Below, piece after piece: positions 54,804 through 64,000 of a DNA stretch of 64,000 nt (positions are counted from its first letter, which is position 1; each line of letters begins with the position of its first letter). The translations under genes were made by a program, and so were the position numbers. The notes beneath the pieces were generated by a model that was not told where the DNA came from, made no database searches, and was given only the letters and a program-made list of their open reading frames with translations. The DNA is from Neodontobutis hainanensis (lineage: Eukaryota; Chordata; Actinopteri; Gobiiformes; Odontobutidae), in assembly GCA_024349245.1 (NCBI GenBank), contig JALDNG010000048.1:637001-701000 (forward strand), read 5' to 3'.

Positions 54804-56083
54804 TTAAATAAGACTGATGTCAATCAATCAAATGTTGTTGTAACAGAAACAGGCAATCAGTCTCATTGATTGCTTGATCGCCTGCCAAATTGTTTATAAA
54901 GTCAGAAATGCATGGGCCATTAGAATTACTAATCATATTATTATATATTCATGCTATATTAAAAATGTTGGCTTTTTGTTCAATTCTTTTACTTCATGTA
55001 CATATGGATTATCTGAATTTATAAGCAGCCCATTACAGAAGTGATGAACTGCTAATAAAACATGCAACTATCTACCTGGTCCTTCTTCTATCACTGTGAA
55101 GCCCAGATTTTGCTTTGGTGGTCATTATCTATCTGGTTGTTCGCCATTAAATGTGCCGGCTCGTCGCCTGTGATAATATAAAGAGGCATGCTTCAAAGTA
55201 CCCGGATCTCCCAAGAGAGTTATGAATTATTCTCGTACCTTCCTTCTTGCTGTGCGCCAACCTCCTGAAACATTCCACTGCAGCTAAAAATAAATGAATA
55301 AATAAAAGACAAATATCCTCATTGCCAGCCACTAATCATTAAAGCCCATGATACACTTTCAATTACCAATTCCAAATCTCCTCAACATGCTGTCCTTATG
55401 TGCAGTTTATCAGTTTGAAGGAGCGAGTTGAGAGATGCTTGAGAGTCATTACACTCCTACTTCTCCTTCTGTACCTCACTCATGCCTCACACACGCAGAG
55501 GATGATACGCAAAAAAGCACGCACAAATAGAAACAATCAGGATTCTCATTTACAGGTTGTTGTCTCCCAAGTATCCCTTGTGCTGTAAAAGTGGGCTAAG
55601 TAGTGTGTATTAGGTTTGAGGGAGCATTGTCTCCCCATTCTCCCCTCCATCAGGCTCAAGCAGCCCAGCGGGGGGACACTCATTTACTTTATGGAATATT
55701 ACTTTCTCTCCTTCCTTCCCCGTTACCATGGCAGCCGCTATAAAAAGATTTTCTCATCGCCATTATTTGATTTCCCCTCCCGCACACTCCGAGGAAGAGC
55801 CCTTATTGATTTTCATTTCTCATATGTTTTGAGTGCAGAAAAAAGAATTAACATAGCATGAAGTACTTACAGTAGCACAAAGAGGGGAGGAGGTGGGGGG
55901 GGGGATTCACATGTCGTTGTTCTGCGGCAACATAAGTGTGGCCATTTTCCCGCTCAGCCAACAACAGTGTGGTTTTGAAGTCCCATGACATAATGCACAG
56001 TAGCTTGGCGTTGCATTTATATCCTACATTCATAGTCTTTTTTATATATGTAATGACAAAGCATGAAATTCTTTGTCTTGCAG

Positions 56084-56229
56084 GGTTGTCAGGGAGCATC
56101 TTGGTGAACAGGAAGTGGTCATCTCCTTGACAATTGACACACTTGAGGAGGAGGACATGGGCAATTATTCATGCTTTGTTGAAAATGGCAACGGCCGCCG
56201 ACATGCTACCGTCCAGATCTTCAGACAGC
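56084..56229 (+). CDS. il1rapl1: il1rapl1 exon: second half of Ig-like domain 3
   Basis: This 146-bp exon enters in phase 2 and leaves in phase 1. After completing a lysine codon it reads VVREHLGEQEVVISLTID, then TLEEEDMGNYSCFVENG, then NGRRHATVQIFRQ. The motif EDMGNYSC supplies the second Ig3 cysteine, and FVENGNGRRHA is a family signature. NYS is a potential glycosylation site. The acceptor is ctttgtcttgcag and the donor is AGACAGC|gtaaga. The continuous open frame runs on to 56378, but family comparison and the donor place the exon end at 56229. Confidence 0.93.
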
Positions 56230-58437
56230 GTAAGACCTCTATTGCTACAAAGAACATCAACATCAACTTTTTTTTTTCTTTTTTTTTTTTTACTGTACAA
56301 GCTGTAACTCCAACTTTCACACTGAACTCTATGCAGGTTTCAAATCTTTTAAAATTTTGTGGATTTTTGTTTTTATGATTGGAGTATTAAAGCTAAAAAG
56401 ATATTCTTTAAAAAGAATGAACATTTTTAACTGAAGTGGCTTTTACTAAATCTAGCATGATAATAGACTTTCCCCACCAGCCTTAAAAGCTGGGGTAAGC
56501 AACTCAAAAGTTACTATAGATTTTAAGGACTAAAATCCATAGTAACTTTTGAGTATATAGTCTGAGCTGGTCTTAAGTAACTCTATGACAGACGACTGGC
56601 AACAAGCCTTTTGGGGTCATTTAAAGAAAACTATATGAAGAAGAAGGAGGCCATGATGAAGTGCTGTGTCATTGTAGGCCAATGAAACTTGTCAAATTCT
56701 TTAAGAGGAGAAAGTGGGTTTGTGTGACGAGAATGTTTAGTTATTCCACCGAAGGGACTATTTTAAAATTCTGCCTGCTTCAGTGTGTTTTGATGTAGCA
56801 TTTTCACGTCTTTTGTTTTATGCTTGCATTGGCAGTCTCCATTTGTTTGTTTTCTTTCACAGTTCCCAAGCTCTTTCTTTTAATTTGTCTAAAGCTGTTT
56901 GCACACACTGGCTGTCACCCTTAAAGACTCACAGTTTGATGGCTCTTTAAACAGCAAATTGGTCTTTTTTGCCTCTCACTGTCGACCACTGAGTTTTGCG
57001 TACAATTACATTCTGAAGTCTCCGCGTGTCCGTCACCGAGCTTTAATCTGTGTCTCAGTTAACAGCTTCTGGAGACGAGTCACTTTTCGTGTGAGAGCTC
57101 TCCATTTATCTCAAAAGCTGAGGAGGGACACTCAACATACTTCATACACTATCTTTTTCTCCTACATTATTCTAATGTTTATTTCATGTATCCCTTTCCC
57201 ACAATGCATCACTCATAAGCCCTGCAGCAGATATATGCCTGTCTCTGCAGGCTTCCCTCTTCATAAGGAAAAGAGCAATATGAAAAGGAAAAAGTAGGAA
57301 GGAAGCGGTGGTTAAAGACAGCTCAGAGTAGTGGTTATCTAAGTTAATTAGTGGGAAATAAACTACATATGAGAGGAGTTTATCCGTGTGTGAGTACAAC
57401 AGGGAAAATCTTATACAGTAGTCTAATATTCAGCGTGGTGCATTTTGGAAGACAACAGTGCAGATTGAGATACAGTATATATCACTGTTGTGCACATAAT
57501 CTGCGGTAGAATAGTGGTTGCATTGCCGTTGTCATGGTAGCTGTGCAGTGTGCGGCTCACAGTGACAGAGATATAAGGTGAACTTGTTCTAGCAGAGCCA
57601 ACCAGGTAAATGCCCCTTTAATACACAACATAAGTCATCGTCCCTTGAACTTTGTCTCTGAGGAGATAGAGATGAGATAATAGAGGAGAAAAATGAATAA
57701 AGGAAAGGAGCTGGGGAGAGGAGAGTGAGCAGAGATATAGAAGGAGAGTCAGTGAGATAAGTACTCTAGTTTTAAATATGCCTCAATCAAATCCAAGTCC
57801 AAAGATTGTCCCACTGTGGAAGGCAGCCAAAGTACAGAGCTGTGTCACTGCCGCAATGCTCCAAAAGAAATCAAGGCAGTTTCTCATTATCTCTTATTTT
57901 TCTTGTGTGTCCCTATATTATGTTCCAAATGTAAGTCTCAGCCCACTCAAGGTTAATGCAGCTCTGTTTTTAAAGGGACACTTCAGTGTTTTTTAAAACA
58001 TTTATTAATGTATGTATGATAAACAAAAACGAAGAAACACGGCCAGGCAAAGATATAAAAAAGTTTAATTGTTGGGGTGCTTTGGTGGATGTTTTGATTA
58101 CCAACTTAAGCGTTCTCTAGCCACTTTTGTAAAAATGGGCTCCAAAATACGACTTATATTATGTCACTATTGCTCCAAAATATTATGATGACATTTCCAA
58201 TCAATAATTTTTTTATGTTTTATTCATGTCTAACATAGCTCACAAGCCACATCCATGACAGCGCTTTTATGTTACAATTTCTAATTTGAATCACTGTATT
58301 GGGGGATGTCGTGAATATTTGATCTGTTCTTAGTTTATGTTACAATACTGGCCTATCCCTGTACTGGACGACCAAATTAAAACGTGATTGTACTGTATGT
58401 AAAACTCACCATTGCCTTGCCTGTGTGTGTTTCTCAG
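56230..58437 (+). other. Intron between Ig3 and transmembrane exons (2,208 bp)
   Basis: It includes a long T run near 56269-56292 and a near-perfect 23-bp hairpin at 56503-56553. It ends in a tandem acceptor ctcagcag at 58433-58440. No other feature was recognised. Confidence 0.85.
56503..56553. repeat. Near-perfect hairpin, 23-bp arms, 5-nt loop
   Basis: The left arm (56503-56525, starting ctcaaaagttactata) and right arm (56531-56553) are reverse complements except at one position, separated by aggac. It lies about 270 nt downstream of an exon in the sense strand of the pre-mRNA, so it would fold in the transcript. It may be a very short inverted-repeat element. It is shorter than a typical pre-miRNA and is not claimed as one. 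Confidence 0.75.
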
Positions 58438-58584
58438 CAGAGTTGATGTACACTGTGGAGCTGGCAGGAGGTCTCGGAGCCATTTTGCTGTTACTCATCT
58501 TCCTCATCTCCCTCTACAAGTGCTACAAGATCGAGCTGATGCTTTGCTATAGGAGGCACTTTGGCAGTGAGGATGTAGATGGAG
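58438..58584 (+). CDS. il1rapl1: il1rapl1 exon: juxtamembrane, transmembrane and start of cytoplasmic region
   Basis: This exon encodes ELMYTVELAGGLGAILLL, then LIFLISLYKCYKIELML, then CYRRHFGSEDVDG. A hydrophobic helix of about 21 residues (roughly LAGGLGAI to LISLY) is followed by the basic, cysteine-containing KCYKIE stop-transfer segment, exactly as in IL1RAPL1. It enters and leaves in phase 1 (donor GATGGAG|gtaaag). Two acceptors three bases apart are possible: 58438 gives ...RQ-P-ELMY and 58441 gives ...RQ-Q-LMY. The second preserves the mammalian length, as I recall it. The longer form is listed here. Exon skipping would remove the membrane anchor without a frameshift. Confidence 0.93.
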
Positions 58585-59763
58585 GTAAAGAATCCTCTCC
58601 CCCTTTCAGCCTCCTGAACCCTGTGTGTTTTCTTATTCAAAGGGACTCATAAAGACTGGATTAGTTGATTTATTTTTCAGAGCCTCTGTCCTTGCAGATG
58701 TGGCGCTATCTCAATGACAGCAGACCATTTTTCTGCCTCTCGTTCTCCCCTTCTGGTTGTTGCTGTAGTGACATGCGTGATTGTGTAGGTGCAGCAGGCG
58801 CATAGGGAAAAGCCAAGACAGATTTTCAATTTGTTTCCCATTTAAAAAGAGATCAGTCTCAATATGTCACAGGATGATGTGTCCACCTTCTCTAGTTTGA
58901 GGCAGGATAGCCATATATCTGTTAGTCTAGACTAGTCAGGCTTGAAGCTCTGTCCCTGTGTCACGAACAGAACAGTTTTCACTGCAGAATTTAGTTAACT
59001 TTTCTTCAGTGTATCATTTGTCTGTCTCTCCCTTTGTATTTCCACTCAGCGCTGTCCTCTCAAAAATTCTGGTGAACTCATTTTTAAATCATTGGATTGT
59101 TTCTACAGTAGCATGAATTATCTATTACACACTGTTTTGTTGACTCACTTCCACATGATTAAGTCACTCTATCTGGGACAAGTGATAAAAAGCTGTTTTT
59201 GATTCCCCCGACTTTGCGAGGTGCTTAATTTGCAGGGCTGGTTGCTAATTTAAAAGCCTTGTTTGATGTTTTGGATCCTATTGAGCTCAGCCCTTCCAGT
59301 GAGTTTCAAACACATTCCTCTTACCCCACTTCTTATTTAATTTTCTACACAGTGTAATGACTAGGACCTGAACATGTCACCACTCCTGTTTTGTTTGTTT
59401 TTTTAATTCCTGTTGTCAGTTTTCTGTTCTTCCCATTGTCCTCTGGGGAATCCAATTAGAAGTGGGAATAGCTTCAATCAGGCTTTGGATATTTTTGTAT
59501 CTATCCAATTTTATTTTTATTTCTTAGTTAGGCATAAAATACATAGACAACCTTGCACACACAATACTGGATTTACTTTTTTCTAGAGATAGGAGATACA
59601 AGGGCAGAAAAAAAACACACATACAAATGTAACACGTGCAATAAATAAGAGAAGTTGCAATTTTCACTTTGTCACTAGATGTTCAAAATGTCTACACACC
59701 CCACCCACTAACAGTGGCCATGATCGCTACATCACTTTAAATTTTAGCTTTTATCTTTCATAG
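58585..59763 (+). other. Intron between transmembrane and first TIR exon (1,179 bp)
   Basis: It starts gtaaagaatcc and ends ctttcatag. No repeat or RNA feature was recognised. Read-through from the upstream exon stays open for 22 further codons before a stop at 58650-58652. Confidence 0.85.
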
Positions 59764-59934
59764 ATAACAAAGACTATGATGCATACTTGTCCTACACCAA
59801 AGTGGACCCAGACCAGTGGAGCCAAGAGACTAGAGAGGAGGAGCGCTTTGCCCTAGAGATCCTCCCAGACGTCCTGGAGAAACATTATGGCTACAAAGTC
59901 TTCATTCCAGATCGAGACCTCATTCCAACAGGAA
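59764..59934 (+). CDS. il1rapl1: il1rapl1 exon: N-terminal half of TIR domain
   Basis: This 171-bp exon is phase 1 to phase 1. It reads NKDYDAYLSYTKVDPDQW, then EERFALEILPDVLEKHYGYK, then VFIPDRDLIPTG. YDAYLSYTK is TIR box 1 (first beta strand) and RDLIPTG is box 2, which forms the BB loop that mediates TIR-TIR contacts. From family knowledge, the TIR domain of IL1RAPL1 does not drive classical IL-1 signalling but recruits Rho-family regulators at synapses and activates JNK. The acceptor is ctttcatag|AT and the donor is GGAA|gtaagt, a strong match. The exon ends directly after the BB-loop motif. Confidence 0.96.
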
Positions 59935-61471
59935 GTAAGTAGTGTCGCAGGCAACTTTTTTTAGCAACACTGTTTTTGTACAATGTTGAATACATCTGTC
60001 ACTGTTTTGTGTAGCGTTATCTTCATTGTCACTGTCTTGTGTTTTGTGTTTTGTGTAAGTAATCAGTGAGGTTTTAATTTTGAGTTAAAATTCAGTTTTG
60101 TTCCTTCCAGAGAAAAAGAAACACACTTTCACACCAACGTTCCACACAGATATTAGAATATAGTTCATAGCGCATGCTGCAATGCTGATATTGAAGAAAT
60201 GCATCAAGTTTTGTCCAAGCATTAATATATTCCATCGAAACATATTCTCATGCCTGCTAACTCTGTTTAGTAGTCCGTCTGTACCACAGCAGTGCACAGC
60301 GTGCTCTAGTTAGAAGTGATGCGGTGTTTGTACTGTAGGTTTCATGAGGAACAGATAAAACGCAAACACACATCCAAGTTGGGCCAGACAGAATTAAACA
60401 TCAGTGGGAAATGCATGAAGCCTCTGAGCCCTGCTGACTGAGCTGCCTCTTTCCTTTAATCAAAAGAAAATTGCCGCCAGCATCAGCGCCAAGCAAGAAT
60501 CATTGTAGATGAATGTCCAATCAGGGAAACATGGTATCTGATTAATCGTACGTGAGATAAAAGATGAGCGAGAGAAGACACTTTTTACCTCTGTGTTGAG
60601 TATGTTTCTTTGTCTGTTCTGTTCAGTGTTCTTTCTTTGACTTCAATGTGAAAATGTTTATGTTTAGGTCTCACCAATGAGCATTACCAGGATGACACAC
60701 GGCTTTTCGGAGGTACTTGTCCTCAGTCTTTTCCTCTTGTATCAGCTGCTGTCAATTTTCTGCTCCTCCCTGTGAGGACCATCTGAAACATTAGCTTAAT
60801 GACAAATAGACTGCCTCTTGGCGTATAGGCACATTCAATACAGCTTTATTACTCATTGGGTCCTATCCTCAGACATTAAATGCAGCACCTCTTCTGGTGT
60901 ATTGAATAACCTCAATATAAGTTTGCTTGACACCTCACTTAGGTCAGGCACTTAATGTACACATTTAACATTTAATATACACAGAGTGCACACGTTCAGA
61001 TACAGGAAGTGACAGCAGAGCTGACACCTGTCATTGTCTTGTGTTGGTTTCTGTGTCTCCATCATCATTCACCATGTTGCGCGTTACCTTTAAAGGTACA
61101 CTGCAGATAAGCAGTGTATAATGTACTTATCCATTGTTACTGTGTTACCTGCAGTCACTTGACAGCAGGCTGGTGAACTAACTATTAACTCAGTATAGCT
61201 ACGTTGTGCTGTGGATGGTGCCAGGGGTTTAGACTTTGCACACCTAAATGCTGCTCTAATCCACAGTAATATTTTTGTTAAGCTTCTCCCCCAGTGTCCT
61301 GGTCTGGTAAGTGCTTTTTGGCTGCCATCTACTGTAGGTTATACACTAATGAAGGATAAGTAGTCTATAAAGGTTTCATTGAAAATATCTGAGCCACTAC
61401 TTCTAAAAAGCAGGCCCAAACACTGGATTTATATAATTTAAAATAATTTCCTTATTTTTCTGTTGCTGCAG
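59935..61471 (+). other. Intron within the TIR domain (1,537 bp)
   Basis: It starts gtaagtagtg and ends tttctgttgctgcag. It contains a candidate cassette exon at 60668-60712 (separate entry). No repeats were recognised. Confidence 0.85.
60668..60712 (+). CDS. Candidate 45-nt cassette exon inside the TIR domain (unconfirmed)
   Basis: A stretch flanked by tatgtttag on the left and gtacttgt on the right is exactly 45 nt, free of stops and phase 1 to phase 1. It therefore fits between the exons ending at 59934 and starting at 61472 without a frameshift. Inclusion would read PTG-SLTNEHYQDDTRLFGA-YIED, replacing one threonine by sixteen residues immediately after the box 2/BB loop. A pyrimidine-rich stretch (tgttctttctttgacttc) ends about 23 nt upstream of the acceptor. 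Random AG...GT windows of this size are common in introns and the donor is not strong, so this is a hypothesis. Confidence 0.35.
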
Positions 61472-62193
61472 CCTACATAGAAGATGTGGCACGCTGCGTA
61501 GACCAGAGCAAGCGACTCATTATAGTTATGACCCCAAACTATGTTGTTCGCCGGGGCTGGAGCATCTTCGAGTTGGAGACGCGGCTGAGGAATATGTTGG
61601 TGACTGGTGAGATCAAGGTTATTCTGATTGAGTGCGCTGAGCTGCGCGGTATCATGAACTATCAGGAAGTGGAGGCTCTCAAGCATACCATTAAAACCCT
61701 TACTGTCATCAAGTGGCGTGGGCCCAAGAGCAACAAGCTCAGCTCTAAGTTCTGGAAGCAGCTGCAGTACGAAATGCCATTCAGGCGCACTGAGTCCATG
61801 CTCAGTCATGAGCCGGCGCTGGACGTCAGCGAGCAGGGACCATTCGGAGAGCTGCAGACCGTCTCGGCCATCTCCATGGCAGCAGCCACCTCAACAGCCA
61901 TGGCTACAGCTCACCCAGAGCTACGCTCGTCCTTCCACAACACCTACCACACCACCATGCGGCAGAAACACTACTACCGCAGCTATGAGTTTGACATTCC
62001 CCCAGGAGGGACCCTGCCACCCCTGTCCTCTCTAGGGAACCAGCACACCTACTGCAACATCCCACTGACATTGCTCAATGGACAGAGGCCCCCGGGAAAG
62101 AGTCGAGAGCACAGTCTGGAAGAGGCGCATGCCAACAATGCCATGCTCCCACTGCTCCCACGAGAAACTAGCATCTCCAGCGTCATCTGGTAG
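61472..62193 (+). CDS. il1rapl1: il1rapl1 terminal coding exon: C-terminal half of TIR and cytoplasmic tail
   Basis: This exon encodes 239 residues after a split threonine codon, ending at TAG 62191-62193. It starts YIEDVARCVDQSKRLIIVM, continues with NYVVRRGWSIFELETRL and GEIKVILIECAEL, and includes the TIR box 3 motif SKFWKQLQYEMP. The roughly 130-residue tail contains ALDVSEQGPFGELQTVSAIS, RQKHYYRSYEFDIPP, GNQHTYCNIPLTLLNGQRP and the terminus LPRETSISSVIW. This tail distinguishes IL1RAPL proteins from other IL-1 receptors and is known to bind NCS-1 and PSD-95. Its close agreement with IL1RAPL1 rather than IL1RAPL2 is the main basis for the gene name. The acceptor is tgttgctgcag. Confidence 0.98.
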
Positions 62194-62531
62194 AAGTGGT
62201 AGAATCTGCAGTCAAAAACTGGTCAGGGGTCAAGCGTGAAGAGTCGTTATAAAGACTGTTATGCCAGAAAGAGAGCCTTCTCGTTACAGTAGGTTCCTTC
62301 TCTGAGTTGTGAGGTTGGAAACAACTGTTTATGGACTTGTCTTTTTTAAGTGGACAGCACCTGTGTGACAGGTGAAGTTTTCTACGTGGAACTATCAGCA
62401 GATGTTTCACACTGTTTCATCGAAACTATGAATATGGACAATGAGCTAGGAACTAAGACAATGGCAGTTGTGCACACTAATATGATTACATCTCCATGTG
62501 CATACATTTTAACAAAAGGAAAACAGGGTTC

Positions 62532-62539
62532 TGTACATA
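62532..62539 (+). promoter_or_regulatory. Pumilio-type motif in the 3' UTR
   Basis: TGTACATA matches the PUF-protein consensus UGUANAUA. PUF proteins repress and localise neuronal mRNAs, which would suit a synaptic gene. A single 8-mer in an AT-rich UTR can be chance. Confidence 0.35.
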
Positions 62540-63718
62540 TAGTATTTCAATTTATTTGTAGCATCAGTGTTTTCCTATTTTGTCTTTTTTTTTCCAGTCA
62601 TATTTGTTGCCTTCTCTATTGTAGGACTTTGCTTTAACTTGTTACACAGAGTTGTATATTTTTACTGTCTATTTTTTTTGTTGTTTTTGTTTGTTAGTTT
62701 TTTCTTAAGCCAATATGTCATCAAGTGTAATTGCACTTTTTCATATTTTTTTTTACTTTGTGTAGTTTACAAGAACTTAAACACCCTTGGAATTGACTGG
62801 ACATTACTTGTGAAAGGTGTATGTGGTTTCAAATGAATCTCTCTTTAAAAAAATCATAGAATATGCAAAAAGAAGGAGGAGCTGGCAATGTGACCCATTC
62901 GGTGGGACCCAGTCGGAGGAGCGATTGGGAGTCAGTGCTAGTCTTCTCCAATCACACAGACTGGCAAATCTCCCTCTACAGCTTCATATTTTTTATTGAA
63001 ACAAGCAGCCCTGCTGTTTTAGAGTGATAGTGAAATGCCTCACCTTAAAAAGAAATCTGTAGATTATTTTAAAAAAGAAGTCTATTTTTATAACAGAAAA
63101 GAGTTTGCTTGAGAAGTCATACTTATTTGCATTTCATCAACCATGGAAAGGGGTTTGTGTATGTGTAATGCTGGTTTTGTACACTTGCAATGTGATTTTG
63201 GTTTGTTAAGAGATTGCGGTGGCATTTGAGACCCTCACTAAAAGACATGTCCTCTACTCTTTTAAATTCAAATCCAGATTTTGATTTGACCAACCTATTC
63301 CCATCCTTCTCATCCCTTTGGTTTATATGGATAGTTCATGTTTAAGGAAAGAAATGAATACATTTGTGTTTTGAGAGACTTTTTAAATATATTTGAAGGT
63401 GTGATTTTGAGTATGCATAGCAAATAGATATGTATTCTATATAATATAGATATTTATATAAATATATAAACACAATTTTCACTTGGAAAGAAATGTCTAT
63501 CTTTATAGAAACACAATCATTATCAGTTGTCCTTACTTTCTCACTGCACATTAAAACATTGATTTTCTTTTGATGTTTTTCTTCTGCGTCCTTGTCCGTT
63601 TACTGTCAGCAAAACAAACAGAATGCATTACACTTTAATAATGAGATTACTTTCAAATATTCATTAGTCTATGTGACCTATTTAGTGAGAACTAAAAAGA
63701 AAGACTAATGACAGAAAA

Positions 63719-63724
63719 AATAAA
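63719..63724 (+). terminator. Likely polyadenylation signal AATAAA
   Basis: A canonical AATAAA is followed within 5-20 nt by a GT-rich stretch (ttggtgtttttggctg), which could serve as the downstream element. An ATTAAA at 63550-63555 is a weaker alternative. Confidence 0.6.
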
Positions 63725-63745
63725 ATTGGTGTTTTTGGCTGAAAT

Positions 63746-64000
63746 GTCTGGCTCAGTGAAAGTTTCACAAATCATCTTCCACAACTACTGGCGAGATGCA
63801 TCCCACCCTCTCTGAACTACACTGCGCTGTGCCCCTCCTGCAGCTCTCATGAGGAAAAACACTTCCACTTTATGCTCCCTGGTCCCACTGACTGCACACG
63901 GTAAATAACTACGGGTTCACTGGACTAAAGACGATTTAATACATGTAAAGAAATGCAAAAACCAGGAAAAGTGAGAAAATGGTTCGTATTGGGTGAACTG
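63746..64000. other. Downstream flank, no feature seen
   Basis: About 250 bp beyond the predicted transcript end. I see no coding frame, repeat or promoter-like feature. Confidence 0.6.

Larger units (their letters stand above)
51129..56083 (+). other. Intron splitting Ig3 (4,955 bp)
   Basis: It contains the decayed mariner-type transposon (51279-52701), a 137-bp retroposon-like insertion with a 16-bp duplication (52814-52950), and a fragment of a common dispersed repeat (54702-54803). The remainder, including a pyrimidine-rich stretch near 53400-53640, shows nothing I can assign. Confidence 0.85.
62194..63745 (+). other. il1rapl1: il1rapl1 3' untranslated region (approximate end)
   Basis: AT-rich sequence follows the stop codon with no further coding exon. 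It contains T-rich stretches (62580-62760), a Pumilio-type motif and two possible poly(A) signals. The end is placed about 20 nt after the AATAAA at 63719; transcripts may end elsewhere. Confidence 0.6.

Noticed and set aside
56503..56553. microRNA precursor
   Set aside because: The hairpin is only 51 nt with a 5-nt loop, shorter than typical animal precursors, and no seed family was recognised.
61438..61809. 123-codon minus-strand open frame
   Set aside because: It is the antisense shadow of the TIR-encoding terminal exon.

Overview
This window looks like nuclear DNA from a ray-finned fish, probably a teleost. It carries one recognisable gene on the + strand: the last eight coding exons (about 577 residues) of interleukin-1 receptor accessory protein-like 1, il1rapl1. 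The assignment rests on spliced peptides read from the sequence. These comprise the second and third immunoglobulin domains, one transmembrane helix, a full TIR domain split over two exons, and a long C-terminal tail ending TSISSVIW. That tail is typical of IL1RAPL1 and differs from the IL1RAPL2 tail as I know it. All eight exons have GT/AG borders and compatible phases. The signal peptide and first Ig domain lie upstream of the window. I cannot tell whether this is the a or b teleost copy.

Layout: 1-1310 is the end of an upstream intron with a compound tetranucleotide microsatellite. Exons encoding Ig2 lie at 1311-1497 and 2556-2709. A 22.6 kb intron follows, then a 75-bp linker exon at 25289-25363, then a 25.6 kb intron. 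Ig3 is encoded at 50996-51128 and 56084-56229, the membrane segment at 58438-58584, and the TIR domain plus tail at 59764-59934 and 61472-62193. The 3' UTR runs to a likely poly(A) signal at 63719. Everything else is intron. I found no second protein-coding gene on either strand.

The introns hold most of the structure: several tRNA-related SINE-like fragments; a decayed mariner-type transposon with a 29-bp terminal repeat perfect on both ends; two hAT-like non-autonomous elements with 8-bp target duplications; a 137-bp insertion with a 16-bp duplication; a long self-complementary ATT/AAT microsatellite; and a 2-kb minisatellite of a 29-bp unit. That unit is almost identical to a segment of a dispersed repeat present elsewhere in the same intron, so the array was probably seeded by that repeat.

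The most interesting coding-level observations are a candidate 45-nt in-frame cassette exon at 60668-60712, which would insert 15 residues into the TIR domain immediately after the box 2/BB-loop motif, and a tandem NAGNAG acceptor just before the transmembrane exon. Both are read from sequence only and need RNA evidence. No microbial-type system (operon, CRISPR, phage) is present.
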